From an uncultured Roseibium sp. (lineage in GTDB: Bacteria; Pseudomonadota; Alphaproteobacteria; Rhizobiales; Stappiaceae), in contig NZ_CANLVF010000001.1 in assembly GCF_947494555.1 (NCBI RefSeq), forward strand, positions 124,001 through 188,000: DNA of 64,000 bases, written 5' to 3'. The position numbers and the translations under genes were made by a program. Under the pieces are notes generated by a model. The model worked only from the letters and a program-made list of their open reading frames with translations, made no database searches and was not told where the DNA came from. This document shows, in pieces, positions 27,470 to 35,605 of this stretch (the stretch's first letter is position 1; every line of letters begins with the position of its first letter).

Positions 27470-27861
27470 ATCAGGTTCCTTTTGGGCACCTCGGCCCTAA
27501 AATCTTTGAAAAATCAAAATTTAGTATTCAATACAGAAGTAATAATCACATTAATTAATGAAAAACCGGCTGACTTCAAGTCTCGACGTGACACATTTTG
27601 GGAGGGGCCGTGACAAATTGAGCCGATAATCGCCGATGGATTTTCAATCAGATCCATATTTGTGCAACATTTGAAATCTTCTTGTAAGAACTACTTATTG
27701 TTCGGCCGAAAAATCATGAAAAGCGCTGCGCGTGAGGAGCTGAAGATGCCGCACAGGATCAAATCCAGCTTCAGATTTTCAATTTCGTTAACAATTGACT
27801 AACGCAGGGTTAACAAGTATTAATATTCTGTTAATCCTTTTGTGAGGGTGGAGTTTTTCAT
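27470..27861. other. AT-rich divergent promoter region
   Basis: 392 bases between the MFS gene (minus) and a VPLPA-CTERM gene (plus). Two copies of CGTGACA(C/A)A-like sequence stand 21 bases apart at 27588 and 27609. The last 80 bases are very AT-rich, as expected for a promoter. No ORF. Confidence 0.45.
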
Positions 27862-28557
27862 ATGAAGACACTGATTAAAAAATATTTTTGCGCTGTGGGA
27901 CTTTCGTGTGCCGGTATGCTTCTGGCAACAAACGCAAACGCAGTCCTTGTAAGCACAAACGGCTCGCTTTCGAGTGCGGGTGGCGCGGCCGCGATTATCG
28001 CGGCACCAGCCGATGCCTCGGATGATGCCGCGTTCAACTTCGGAATCCAGGCCTTCAACGAGGTTATCGGGCACGTTCTGGCCGCGAACCTAATGGTTGA
28101 TGGTGGCATCGTCGCAGCGGGAACGCGTGTTGACAGCCATATGATCTTCCTGAATTCCGGTCCGGGCAACAGCACGGCACTGATCGAACATGGGGCCGGC
28201 GGAAACCAGAATGCGGCAGAGTTCACATTCAACGCGGATATCGTTGGCGTGATGTCGAATTCAAACGGTTCGCTTGAAGTGGCTTCCTCGGCGTTCCTCG
28301 GTGCGGCAGGAACCACTTATCCCGGTTCCCCGTTTGCGGCGCGCGGGCTCGAAGGTAACCCCTTCGACAATACGGCGAACGATTGGTACCTGGTGTCAGG
28401 CAGCATGATTTCCCTTGGGATGCGTGTGACGGAGCCTGGAGACTGGATCCGCGTAGTGACCGTGTCGACTGTGCCGATCCCGGCAGCACTTCCGCTTCTG
28501 GGTGGTGGCCTTGCCGCCCTCGGCTTCATGGGCTGGCGCCGGAAGCGCGCAGCTTGA
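27862..28557 (+). CDS. VPLPA-CTERM-type surface protein
   Basis: 231 residues. Signal peptide at 1-27 (FCAVGLSCAGMLLATNANA). The C-terminus is the sorting tail VPIPAALPLLGGGLAALGF followed by the basic end WRRKRAA, a variant of the signal in the protein at 182-829. The central part is Ala/Asn/Gly-rich (SAGGAAAIIAAPADASDDAA, then GAGGNQNAAEFTFNADIVGV) with no enzymatic motif. Likely anchored or shed at the outer surface after exosortase processing. A strong terminator follows at once, so it is monocistronic. Confidence 0.8.
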   Translation: MKTLIKKYFCAVGLSCAGMLLATNANAVLVSTNGSLSSAGGAAAIIAAPADASDDAAFNFGIQAFNEVIGHVLAANLMVDGGIVAAGTRVDSHMIFLNSGPGNSTALIEHGAGGNQNAAEFTFNADIVGVMSNSNGSLEVASSAFLGAAGTTYPGSPFAARGLEGNPFDNTANDWYLVSGSMISLGMRVTEPGDWIRVVTVSTVPIPAALPLLGGGLAALGFMGWRRKRAA

Positions 28558-28589
28558 TAGCGGTCTCGACCAACTACTAAAAGTCAGGC

Positions 28590-28615
28590 AAAAGCGGCCC
28601 CACGGGGCCGCTTTT
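28590..28615. terminator. Strong terminator after the surface-protein gene
   Basis: Twelve-base-pair stem AAAAGCGGCCCC / GGGGCCGCTTTT with a two-base centre, 33 bases after the stop codon. The flanking A and T runs let it work in both directions. Confidence 0.85.
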
Positions 28616-29009
28616 CATTTATGCTGATTTGTCAGCGCGCCGCCGCGATCGGTTCTGTCTGCCGGTAAAGTTTGTGAGGCTATCAGCCGATAGCGGTTCG
28701 AAGTGCACACGTCGTGGTCGCTGCGACGACTTACTCCCACTTTTTGGTTCAAACCGTCAAACAGGCCGTATTCCTCGCGGGATCGCCTCTTATCTCATCT
28801 GCGTTTTGGACGCAGAGGTCATTGTTCGGAAAAAGAGCAACCGACTTCAATTGGAGGCACGGTCGAGCAAGACGCCTGAAGCCGCTTGCCATGAAGGCAC
28901 CTTCAGCTTCACATTTCTTAACAAACCGGAGAAATTAGACACACAATTTGTCAAGAACATACCCTCCGGCGGGATACCTTGTGTCCGGTTATTGCCGCGC
29001 ACGGGAAAC
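28616..29009. other. 394-base stretch without a convincing gene
   Basis: An open frame from 28629 runs into the response-regulator remnant but has no coding character before about 29010. No clear RNA gene or repeat. Confidence 0.4.
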
Positions 29010-29381
29010 ATGGGAAGCAGCAGCGTGATGTCGGGCGACCAAATTCTATTGATCGATGACGACAGAAAACTCGGGGAGATGGTCAAGGACTACCTTTCTT
29101 AAAACGGATTTGGGATCGTGGTCGCCGTGAACGGTGAGCAGGGACTTTCCTGTCATCAAAGTCAGTCCTTTGACGCGGTCATTCTGGATCTCATGCTACC
29201 AGACCTCGATGGCCTTGAGATCTGCCGCAAGATCCGGCTCCGGGACAACATTCCCGTCCTGATGCTGACCGCAAAAGGAGACCCCTTTGACCGGGTCATA
29301 GGTTTGGAAATAGGAGCGGACGACTATCTGCCGAAACCGTTTGTGCCGCGTGAACTGCTTGCCCGTCTACTCAAACAATGA
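29010..29381 (+). pseudogene. Response-regulator receiver remnant with in-frame stop
   Basis: From ATG 29010 it reads DQILLIDDDRKLGEMVKDYL, then a TAA at 29100-29102, then in the same frame a normal receiver domain: AVILDLMLPDLDGLEICRKI with the phosphorylated Asp, MLTAKGDPFDRVIGLEIGAD and KPFVPRELLARL. It ends at 29381, right after the receiver, without the OmpR-type DNA-binding domain expected. So it has a nonsense codon and lacks its 3' half. Its end overlaps the 3' end of the TRAP gene on the other strand, which may mark an old deletion point. No sensor kinase lies nearby. Confidence 0.75.
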
Positions 29382-30647
29382 TGGCAGGAACAGTGAAAAG
29401 CCGGGCACGTAAGTGATCAGCATCAGGGCTACGAACAATGCCAGATAAAAAGGCCAGATGGTCTTCAAAGCCTCTTCAATCTTGATCTTACCAACCGCAC
29501 AGCCGACGAAGAGACACGTTCCGACCGGCGGAGTGCACAGTCCCAAGCCCAGGTTTACCAGCATCATGATGCCGAACTGGATCGGATCCATGCCGAGTTC
29601 CCGCGCAAGGGGGAGGAAGATCGGTGTGCAGATCAGGATCAGTGCAGCCATGTCCATGATCATGCCCAGCACCAGAAGGACGGCGTTGATCATGAGAAGA
29701 ATGAGGATCGGATTGTCCGTTATGCCCTGGAGCAGATCGGCCGTTATGCTGGGCACGCGATAGAATGTAAGCATATAGGCAAAGGCACCGGCGCAGGCGA
29801 TCAGGATCATGACCATCGAGGTCGTGCGCACGGCTTGTGTGACCGCGAGCTTGAATTTCTCCCAGGTGAGACTGCGATATACGAGAAGCGTGACCAGGAA
29901 GGCGTACATCGCGCCGAAGGCACCGGATTCGGTCACCGTAAAGACACCCGACAGGACGCCGCCGACAATAATGACAGCCGTTAGCAAACCGGGAAGGGCG
30001 CTGGCGAAGTTCAGTGCGAGCACCGCAAATCCGGGAAATTTTTCAGCGCTGTAACCACGCTTGACCGCGACCAGGTAAGCCGTCACGGCGAGGCAGATGC
30101 ACATGAGTACGCCCGGAACAACGCCGGCAAGAAACAGTTTGGAAATCGAAACAGCGCCGCCGGTTGCCAATGCGAAAATAATCATGTTGTGGCTGGGCGG
30201 AATAATGATGCCGGCGATTGAGGAGGTCACGGTAACGTTCACCGCATAATCGGCGTCGTACCCTTTGTCTTTCATGACCGGGACGAGGATCGAACCCAAT
30301 GCGGAAATGTCAGCAATTGCGGAACCGGAGATCCCTCCGAAGAGCATGGACGAGGAAACGTTCACGACACCAAGGCCGCCGCGCACCGCGCCGACAGCGG
30401 ATTGCGCAAAGCGTACGAGCCGCATGGCGATGCCGCCATGAAACATCAGTTCTCCCGCGAAGATGAAGAACGGGATTGCCATCAGCGAGAAGACGTTGAT
30501 GCCGGAGACGATGCGCTGAAAACCAATCAGCAGCGGCAAACCCTCGTACCAGAATGCCGCTAGCGCAGCGATCCCAAGCGCGAAGGCAACGGGCGTGCCT
30601 ATGACAACACACAGGGCGAACACCCCGAGAAGCAACGCGAGTCCCAT
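29367..30647 (-). CDS. dctM: TRAP transporter large permease (DctM)
   Basis: 426 residues, about 12 membrane segments. DctM landmarks: IPFFIFAGELMFHGGIAMRL, the ISGSAIADISALGSILVPVM stretch, SITADLLQGITDNP and the end NLGLGLCTPPVGTCLFVGCA. It forms the sodium-driven transport channel that accepts substrate from the binding protein. Downstream of dctQ by nine bases. With SDR, RraA-like and GntR genes nearby, the substrate is probably a sugar acid or other hydroxy acid (inference). Confidence 0.92.
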   Translation of the reverse strand: MGLALLLGVFALCVVIGTPVAFALGIAALAAFWYEGLPLLIGFQRIVSGINVFSLMAIPFFIFAGELMFHGGIAMRLVRFAQSAVGAVRGGLGVVNVSSSMLFGGISGSAIADISALGSILVPVMKDKGYDADYAVNVTVTSSIAGIIIPPSHNMIIFALATGGAVSISKLFLAGVVPGVLMCICLAVTAYLVAVKRGYSAEKFPGFAVLALNFASALPGLLTAVIIVGGVLSGVFTVTESGAFGAMYAFLVTLLVYRSLTWEKFKLAVTQAVRTTSMVMILIACAGAFAYMLTFYRVPSITADLLQGITDNPILILLMINAVLLVLGMIMDMAALILICTPIFLPLARELGMDPIQFGIMMLVNLGLGLCTPPVGTCLFVGCAVGKIKIEEALKTIWPFYLALFVALMLITYVPGFSLFLPSLFE

Positions 30648-30656
30648 CTTTTATCC

Positions 30657-31184
30657 TTATTCTATGTTGTCTTCGCGTCGATCCTGGCCGAGCGCCAGGC
30701 GGATCAGATGGCCCGCCGAAAAGAGAAAAATCAGAACGCCGCAAATCGTCAGCGGCAGCGACCGCAGTCCCTCGGACCATTGAATGAGCGGGATCAGTGT
30801 TTTCCATTTGAAGATGGTCAGTTCCGTTCCGTACCAGAACATCATGGCGCCGAAGACCGCCATCAGGATGTCGGACACAACGACAAAAAGCGTTCGCAGC
30901 CAGACCGGTACCAGGTTCCGGAACAAGACGACCGACAAATGTGTGTTCTGGTTTACACCGACTGCGGCCCCCAGAAAGGTGATGACCATGATCAGCAGAA
31001 ACGAAACCTGTTCGACCCAGGTCGGTGTGTCGTTCAGAACGTATCTGCCAAAAACCAGCCAGGCGAAGATAGCGGTCATGACCACCAGTGCCGTACCCGC
31101 AAGAACCATGCAGATTTTCGAAATCAGGTTGAAAGCCCGATCCATCCGTTTGACAAACACAGGCTGCGAAGACGTCTCGCGCAT
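30657..31184 (-). CDS. dctQ: TRAP transporter small permease (DctQ)
   Basis: 175 residues with four membrane helices and the family phrases VFGRYVLNDTPTWVEQVSFL and FLGAAVGVNQNTHLSV. DctQ joins DctM in the membrane complex and is needed for uptake. It lies between dctP and dctM in one transcription unit; a GC-rich hairpin in the gap to dctP probably lowers expression of the permease genes relative to the binding protein. Confidence 0.9.
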   Translation of the reverse strand: MRETSSQPVFVKRMDRAFNLISKICMVLAGTALVVMTAIFAWLVFGRYVLNDTPTWVEQVSFLLIMVITFLGAAVGVNQNTHLSVVLFRNLVPVWLRTLFVVVSDILMAVFGAMMFWYGTELTIFKWKTLIPLIQWSEGLRSLPLTICGVLIFLFSAGHLIRLALGQDRREDNIE

Positions 31185-31202
31185 GGGAACCTCGGTGCTA
31201 AA

Positions 31203-31233
31203 AGCCGCCCGGCGTCCTTGAAAGGCGCCGGGC
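31203..31233 (-). terminator. Intercistronic hairpin between dctP and dctQ
   Basis: Eight-base-pair stem GCCCGGCG / CGCCGGGC (31207-31233) with an 11-base loop, followed on the minus strand by GGCTTTT. Likely a partial terminator or mRNA stabiliser favouring the binding protein. Confidence 0.5.
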
Positions 31234-31260
31234 AGTCCTTTTCTTCTCAGATGCCGGCTG

Positions 31261-32241
31261 TCACTCGGTCGATTTCGCGAGATCGACCAGCGTCTTCATG
31301 TCCGGATTGGCGGCAAGGTATTCGTCGTACACTGAAGCCATCGCATCCTGGAACGGTCCTTTGTCGGCGATCTCGTTGACCACAATCCCGGCCGCTTCGA
31401 CATCCTTGCGTGCCTGTTCCGACTGAACGGCCCAGAGTTCACGCTGGAACAGGGCAGCCTCTTCAGCGGCTCCTTTTACAGCAGCCTGCAATTCCGGTGA
31501 CAGCGCTTCGAACTTTGCCGTGTTCACACAGATGCATTCCGGAATGATCAGGTGCTCACTCAGGGAATAGTTGGTGGTGACTTCAAAGTGGCCGACGTTC
31601 TTGAACGAGGGGAAGTTGTTTTCCGCACCGTCGACAACGCCGGTTTTCAGTGCTTGTTGAACTTCCGAAAACGCCATGGGGGAGGGGTTGCCGCCCATCG
31701 CCGAGATCATCGCGGTGTAAAGGTCGTTGTTCATGACCCGGATTTTCAGGCCTTCAACGTCTGCCGGCGTGTTGATAGGTTTCTGGCTGTAGAATGAGCG
31801 CGCTCCGGCATCGACCCATGCCAGCGGCGTAAGCCCGGCTTCGGCCATTCCCTGGGCAACTATATCTCCAGCCTCACCTTCTAGGACCCGGAACATGTGC
31901 GGGACGCTTTTGAAAATGAACGGAAGCGATACGAGGTTGGCTTCCTTCACAATTGGGCCGATCGGGCCAAGGTTGAAGTTGCCGAGCTCGATTGCACCGA
32001 TGCGTACCTGCTCAAGTGCGTCCGGCTGTGAGCCGAGAACGCCGCCGTGGAAGACTTCGACGGTCAGTTCACCGCCGGTGGCGTCGGCGACAAGCTCGGC
32101 GAACTTGTCCATGGCTGCAGTGTTCGGGTGACCGTCGTGGTGAATGTTCCACGCGCGCCACTCTTCGGCTGCGGCCGCGCCTCCCAGAACGGACAATGCC
32201 GTTACAGCGCCTACGAATGCCGCTGAGATCTTTTTGTACAT
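31261..32241 (-). CDS. dctP: TRAP transporter substrate-binding protein (DctP)
   Basis: 326 residues from the ATG at 32241 (MYKKISAAFVGAV), preceded by GAGGAGGAT; a start at 32256 would include that ribosome site. Signal peptide at 1-25 ending GGAAAAEE. DctP features: KFAELVADATGGELTVEVF, HGGVLGSQPDALEQVRIGAI and the arginine-bearing LKIRVMNNDLYTAMISAMGG. It captures a carboxylate in the periplasm and hands it to DctQM. First gene of the unit; TTTACAAAT boxes lie upstream. Confidence 0.9.
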   Translation of the reverse strand: MYKKISAAFVGAVTALSVLGGAAAAEEWRAWNIHHDGHPNTAAMDKFAELVADATGGELTVEVFHGGVLGSQPDALEQVRIGAIELGNFNLGPIGPIVKEANLVSLPFIFKSVPHMFRVLEGEAGDIVAQGMAEAGLTPLAWVDAGARSFYSQKPINTPADVEGLKIRVMNNDLYTAMISAMGGNPSPMAFSEVQQALKTGVVDGAENNFPSFKNVGHFEVTTNYSLSEHLIIPECICVNTAKFEALSPELQAAVKGAAEEAALFQRELWAVQSEQARKDVEAAGIVVNEIADKGPFQDAMASVYDEYLAANPDMKTLVDLAKSTE

Positions 32242-32476
32242 GATAATCCTCCTCATTACTCTGGCACCGGTGTTGCCCGCCTCCTGGCGCAGACGAACCG
32301 GATTTGGATCACGCCTTTTCGCGTGAATGTGTGATTCCGGCCGCGCTGTGCTGCGCCGGAGAATTGCGTTTCCGGTGTTCTCCCTCTCACCCCTTCGACA
32401 TCCGCGCTTTGCGGTGTGTCTCTGTCCAGCGGCAGGGTGAGCATCGTTCCCGCTGCACTGGCTTCACGATATGCAT

Positions 32477-32493
32477 TTTACAAATTATTACAA
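32477..32493. promoter_or_regulatory. TTTACAAAT box 1 (upstream of dctP)
   Basis: TTTACAAATTATTACAA: a TTACAA pair with a 4-base gap. Similar boxes occur at 32593, 33809 and 34031; the likely reader is the GntR regulator at 34813-35544. A related GACAAATTTTT follows at 32510. Confidence 0.45.
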
Positions 32494-32592
32494 GTGAAAA
32501 GTCAATTAGACAAATTTTTAGTCGAAAACCGCAGTTCTTCGCCGATGATGGAAGTGATTATCCGCGGCTTTGGCTTGCTGAGAGAGCTGCGC

Positions 32593-32610
32593 TTTACAAA
32601 TTACTGCGAA
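32593..32610. promoter_or_regulatory. TTTACAAAT box 2
   Basis: TTTACAAATTACTGCGAA; only the first half fits the repeat well. In the SDR-dctP gap. Confidence 0.3.
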
Positions 32611-32626
32611 CTGGCTTGGAAAGTGT

Positions 32627-32648
32627 TCACCGGCGCGCAAGCCGGTGA
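32627..32648 (-). terminator. Possible terminator of the SDR gene
   Basis: Eight-base stem TCACCGGC / GCCGGTGA with a six-base loop, 18 bases after the SDR stop on the minus strand. Poor T run. Confidence 0.35.
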
Positions 32649-32665
32649 TCACCCGTACAGCGCGG

Positions 32666-33412
32666 TCAGGAGAACAGCAGGCCGCCATTGACGTCGATGC
32701 AGGCGCCCGTGACATAGGCAGCGTCATCGGAGGCCAGAAAAACAGCAAGATTTGCAACGTCTTCCGACGACCCTTCTCGTTTGAGGGGGGTAATGTTTGC
32801 GACGTGCTGGCGCACTTCCGGCTTTGTAAAGGTGTTGTGAAAGTCCGTGTCGATCATGCCGGGGCATAGAGCGTTGACGCGAATGCCTGGAGCGAGTTCT
32901 TTCGCCATTCCGCGCGTCATCGTCATGACTGCCCCCTTGGACATTGCGTAAGCCATCGCACCGGGGCCGCCTCCGTCGCGTCCAGCCTGGGATGCCATGT
33001 TCACGATTGCGGAGCCTGGCTTGAGATGAGGCAGGGATGCCTGGATCAGCAGAAACGCTGATGTCGTGTTCAAATCGAACACGGTTTGCCAGTATTCTGG
33101 CGTGATCTCGGCAATGGTTTTTCTGGCAACCAGTCCACCAGCAATAGGCATCAATATGTCCAGGCGCCCGAACTCTTCTACTGTCCTGGCGACCAGCGCG
33201 TCGACGTCTTCCTTACGTGTCATGTCGCCTTGCATGGCAAAAGCCCGGCCTCCCGCGGCGTGGATCTCATCTACCGCGCTGTCGGCACCGGCAGAGCTGC
33301 TGTGGTAATTGATGCCGACGCTGGCTCCTGCCTTGGCCAGCGCCATGACGCAGGCCCTGCCTATGTCCCTGCCGCCGCCCGTTACGATTGCCGCTTTTCC
33401 TTCCAGTTTCAT
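32666..33412 (-). CDS. SDR-family oxidoreductase
   Basis: 248 residues, classical short-chain dehydrogenase: cofactor motif TGGGRDIGRACVMAL near residue 11, the Asn-Ala-Gly equivalent replaced by MPIAGG near 92, catalytic Tyr-x3-Lys in AYAMSKGAV, and the end YVTGACIDVNGG typical of FabG-like enzymes. It oxidises or reduces a hydroxy or keto substrate with NAD(P)H. The TRAP transporter downstream and the RraA-like and GntR genes upstream point to sugar-acid catabolism. The exact substrate is unknown. Confidence 0.88.
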   Translation of the reverse strand: MKLEGKAAIVTGGGRDIGRACVMALAKAGASVGINYHSSSAGADSAVDEIHAAGGRAFAMQGDMTRKEDVDALVARTVEEFGRLDILMPIAGGLVARKTIAEITPEYWQTVFDLNTTSAFLLIQASLPHLKPGSAIVNMASQAGRDGGGPGAMAYAMSKGAVMTMTRGMAKELAPGIRVNALCPGMIDTDFHNTFTKPEVRQHVANITPLKREGSSEDVANLAVFLASDDAAYVTGACIDVNGGLLFS

Positions 33413-33808
33413 TTCTATCTCCTGTAAGTCAGATCATTTGGTTGCGCGTGCCTGAAGCACTGTGTCGTTCTATGAGGGCGAGCGGCAGACCAGTCGAGCC
33501 GCTGCACCGTGTTTCGTCTCATTGCGTATTGTCCGGTGAGCACATCGGATTTCTGCGCGTGTGACTTGGATTTTACAAATCGGGGCTGCCTTGCTTTCTC
33601 AAGCGCCGATCTAGCCCGGACAAGGTATCGCCGGCATCGTTGACGACGCGATCGAAGCCTCGAAATCCAATTTGCTTTTGACCTTGCCCTGATACAATGT
33701 CCGTAGCCTGTCTGGTTTGAGCCTAGAGACTGATTTCGGTGCAATCCTTCGAAACTTGTGGTTACCGAACTCGAATATCTCATGAATGCTCAACAGATCA
33801 ATACAAAT

Positions 33809-33826
33809 TTTACAAATAAGTTACAA
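33809..33826. promoter_or_regulatory. TTTACAAAT box 3
   Basis: TTTACAAATAAGTTACAA: TTACAA twice with a 5-base gap, about 400 bases upstream of the SDR gene and 300 upstream of the RraA-like gene. Confidence 0.45.
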
Positions 33827-34030
33827 AAATAATGAATTGCTGATTTATCAGCGTGTAAGCGTTAGTCACTTGTCACTTGAAATTCGTTTGCACACGCTGA
33901 TCACCTTATGATTATCCTACACCAACGGGCGCGAAGCATCGAGAATTTCAGTGTTTTTGCCTCAAAATCAATCACTGGATTGTTTTTGAATCCTCATTCG
34001 TCGAAATCGGGCGGCCGAGTGAATTTAAAC

Positions 34031-34047
34031 TTTACAAATAATTGACA
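34031..34047. promoter_or_regulatory. TTTACAAAT box 4 (upstream of RraA-like gene)
   Basis: TTTACAAATAATTGACAA, 74 bases before the RraA-like start codon, where an operator would be expected. Confidence 0.5.
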
Positions 34048-34120
34048 AGTTTGCGCGGCAGAGATAATTTCCGATCAAGCGAGGCAACACGCATCAATCA
34101 ATAACGGCGGAACACTTCTT

Positions 34121-34837
34121 ATGAACGAGCTTGTCGACATCACCGAGCTAAAACTGATGCAGGTAAGCACCGCGACCCTCACGACAGTGATGTTCAAGCG
34201 CGGTCTGAGAAACATCTTTTTGCAGGGTGTTCACCGTTTGCGTCCTGGTCCCAATATGGTCGGGGTCGCCTATACCTTGCGGTATATCCCGGCACGGGAG
34301 GACCTGGACAAACTGACGTCGTTCGCCGACCGCAGCAATGCGCAGCGAAAGGGAGTCGAGGAATGCCCACCCGGCGCTGTCTTTGTAATCGACGCCCGCG
34401 GAGACGCTTCGGCGGCATCGGCAGGATGCATTCTGGCGGCGCGGTTACAGGCACGCGGGTGCAGGGGTGTCGTTACGGATGGCGGTTTCCGCGACACGCC
34501 CGAAATAGCAAGCCTGGAAATGCCAAGCTATCATGCGCGCCCGAGTGCGCCGACTAATCTGACCAAGCATCATGCAGTTGCCGTCAACGACCCGATTGCC
34601 TGCGGTGGGGTTTCGGTTTTCCCCGGAGACATTGTTGTCGGCGACAACGAAGGAGTTGTTTGTATACCGCAACATATGGCAAATGAAGTAGCGGATGAAG
34701 CTGCGGAAATGACAGTCTTTGAAGACTTCGTGATGGAAATGGTAAAGCAGGGCGCTTCGACATTCGGGCTCTATCCCCCGACCGATCCGTCTACTATGGA
34801 CAGGTTTAAAGCGTGGCGGCAGGAAAAAGGCAGATAA
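34121..34837 (+). CDS. RraA-like / HMG-aldolase-fold protein
   Basis: 238 residues. The RraA/4-hydroxy-4-methyl-2-oxoglutarate aldolase fold is shown by GVVTDGGFRDTPEIA, with the Gly-Gly-x-Arg-Asp metal and substrate motif, and by VSVFPGDIVVGDNEGVVCIP. RraA-named proteins of this type beside TRAP and SDR genes usually act as aldolases or dehydratases on keto-acids, not as RNase E inhibitors. Its stop overlaps the GntR gene if that starts at 34813. Divergent from the SDR gene. Confidence 0.85.
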   Translation: MNELVDITELKLMQVSTATLTTVMFKRGLRNIFLQGVHRLRPGPNMVGVAYTLRYIPAREDLDKLTSFADRSNAQRKGVEECPPGAVFVIDARGDASAASAGCILAARLQARGCRGVVTDGGFRDTPEIASLEMPSYHARPSAPTNLTKHHAVAVNDPIACGGVSVFPGDIVVGDNEGVVCIPQHMANEVADEAAEMTVFEDFVMEMVKQGASTFGLYPPTDPSTMDRFKAWRQEKGR

Positions 34838-35544
34838 TCGAACCCTCGATGAGCGAACGGCAGGTCCGCGACCGGACCTTGTCGGACAAGGTGTATGAGA
34901 GCATCCTTGCAAAGATCATGGACGGGGACATTCCCATAGGCGGGAAACTGCCGACCGAGCAGGTCCTTTCGCATGAGTTCGGTGTTTCGCGGCCGATCTT
35001 GCGCCAGGCCCTAAAGCAATTGCGTGAAGACGATGTGGTCGTCTCGAGGCAGGGCTCCGGGTCATATGTGAAGCGCCGGCCTGAGGGAGCGGTTCTCGAT
35101 TTCGCGCCTGTCGGATCGATTGCAGACATACAGCGCACGTTTGAATTCCGGGCAGCAGTCGAAGGCGAGGCGGCCTATCTTGCTGCAGAACGGCGTACGG
35201 ATGCTGATCTCAAACAGCTTCAGGACACGCTTTCAGAGCTGGACCGGTGTATCAGCCAGAACGAGCTTGGTGTAGTTGCCGACGAGGATTTTCATGTCGC
35301 GGTCTGCAACGCTTCGGACAACCAGTATTTCGTTGCCGCCAGATCCTCAATGAAGTCCAATATTCTGACCGGAATGAACCTGACCAGGAACCTCTCGTTG
35401 ACCAAGCCCGAAGACCGCATGCGGCTCGTTCAGGCCGAGCATTACACAATTTTTGACGCAATCGAGGCCCGGAACCGCGAAGCGGCACGTCAGGCCATGC
35501 GGGCGCATGTTGAGAATGCGCGCAAGCGTATCTTTGAAGGCTGA
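34813..35544 (+). CDS. GntR-family regulator with FCD domain
   Basis: 243 residues from GTG 34813; ATG 34849 is the other possible start and neither has a strong ribosome site. Winged helix at about 22-90 (LSDKVYESILAKIMDGDIPI, then LSHEFGVSRPILRQALKQL). The C-terminal FCD ligand domain has the metal-type Asp/His pattern (EDFHVAVCNASDN, AEHYTIFDAIEARN). FadR-type regulators of this sort usually repress a local sugar-acid or carboxylate operon and are released by a metabolite. Overlap with the RraA-like gene makes the dctPQM/SDR locus the obvious target. Confidence 0.88.
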   Translation: MAAGKRQIIEPSMSERQVRDRTLSDKVYESILAKIMDGDIPIGGKLPTEQVLSHEFGVSRPILRQALKQLREDDVVVSRQGSGSYVKRRPEGAVLDFAPVGSIADIQRTFEFRAAVEGEAAYLAAERRTDADLKQLQDTLSELDRCISQNELGVVADEDFHVAVCNASDNQYFVAARSSMKSNILTGMNLTRNLSLTKPEDRMRLVQAEHYTIFDAIEARNREAARQAMRAHVENARKRIFEG

Positions 35545-35605
35545 CAGTTGCGTATGGGCCGGTCGGGTTTTGACGAAGTGCTGCATCACTGTTCCGATGC
35601 GGGGC

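Larger units (their letters stand above)
33413..34120. other. 708-base divergent region of the catabolic locus
   Basis: Between the SDR gene (minus) and the RraA-like gene (plus). It holds TTTACAAAT boxes at 33571, 33809 and 34031. A minus-strand stretch ending at 33573 reads GFDRVVNDAGDTLSGLDRRL without a good start; it could be a gene remnant, but I cannot name it. Confidence 0.4.

Noticed and set aside
27588..27620. Pair of CGTGACA-like sequences 21 bases apart
   Set aside because: Too short to separate from chance, and no regulator is linked to it.
28629..29009. Upstream extension of the response-regulator frame
   Set aside because: No coding character, no ribosome site, and receiver homology begins only after 29010.
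33415..33783. 122-codon minus-strand frame in the SDR/RraA-like gap
   Set aside because: Arg/Ser/Gln-rich product with no recognisable domain; it crosses the regulatory gap and has no good start.
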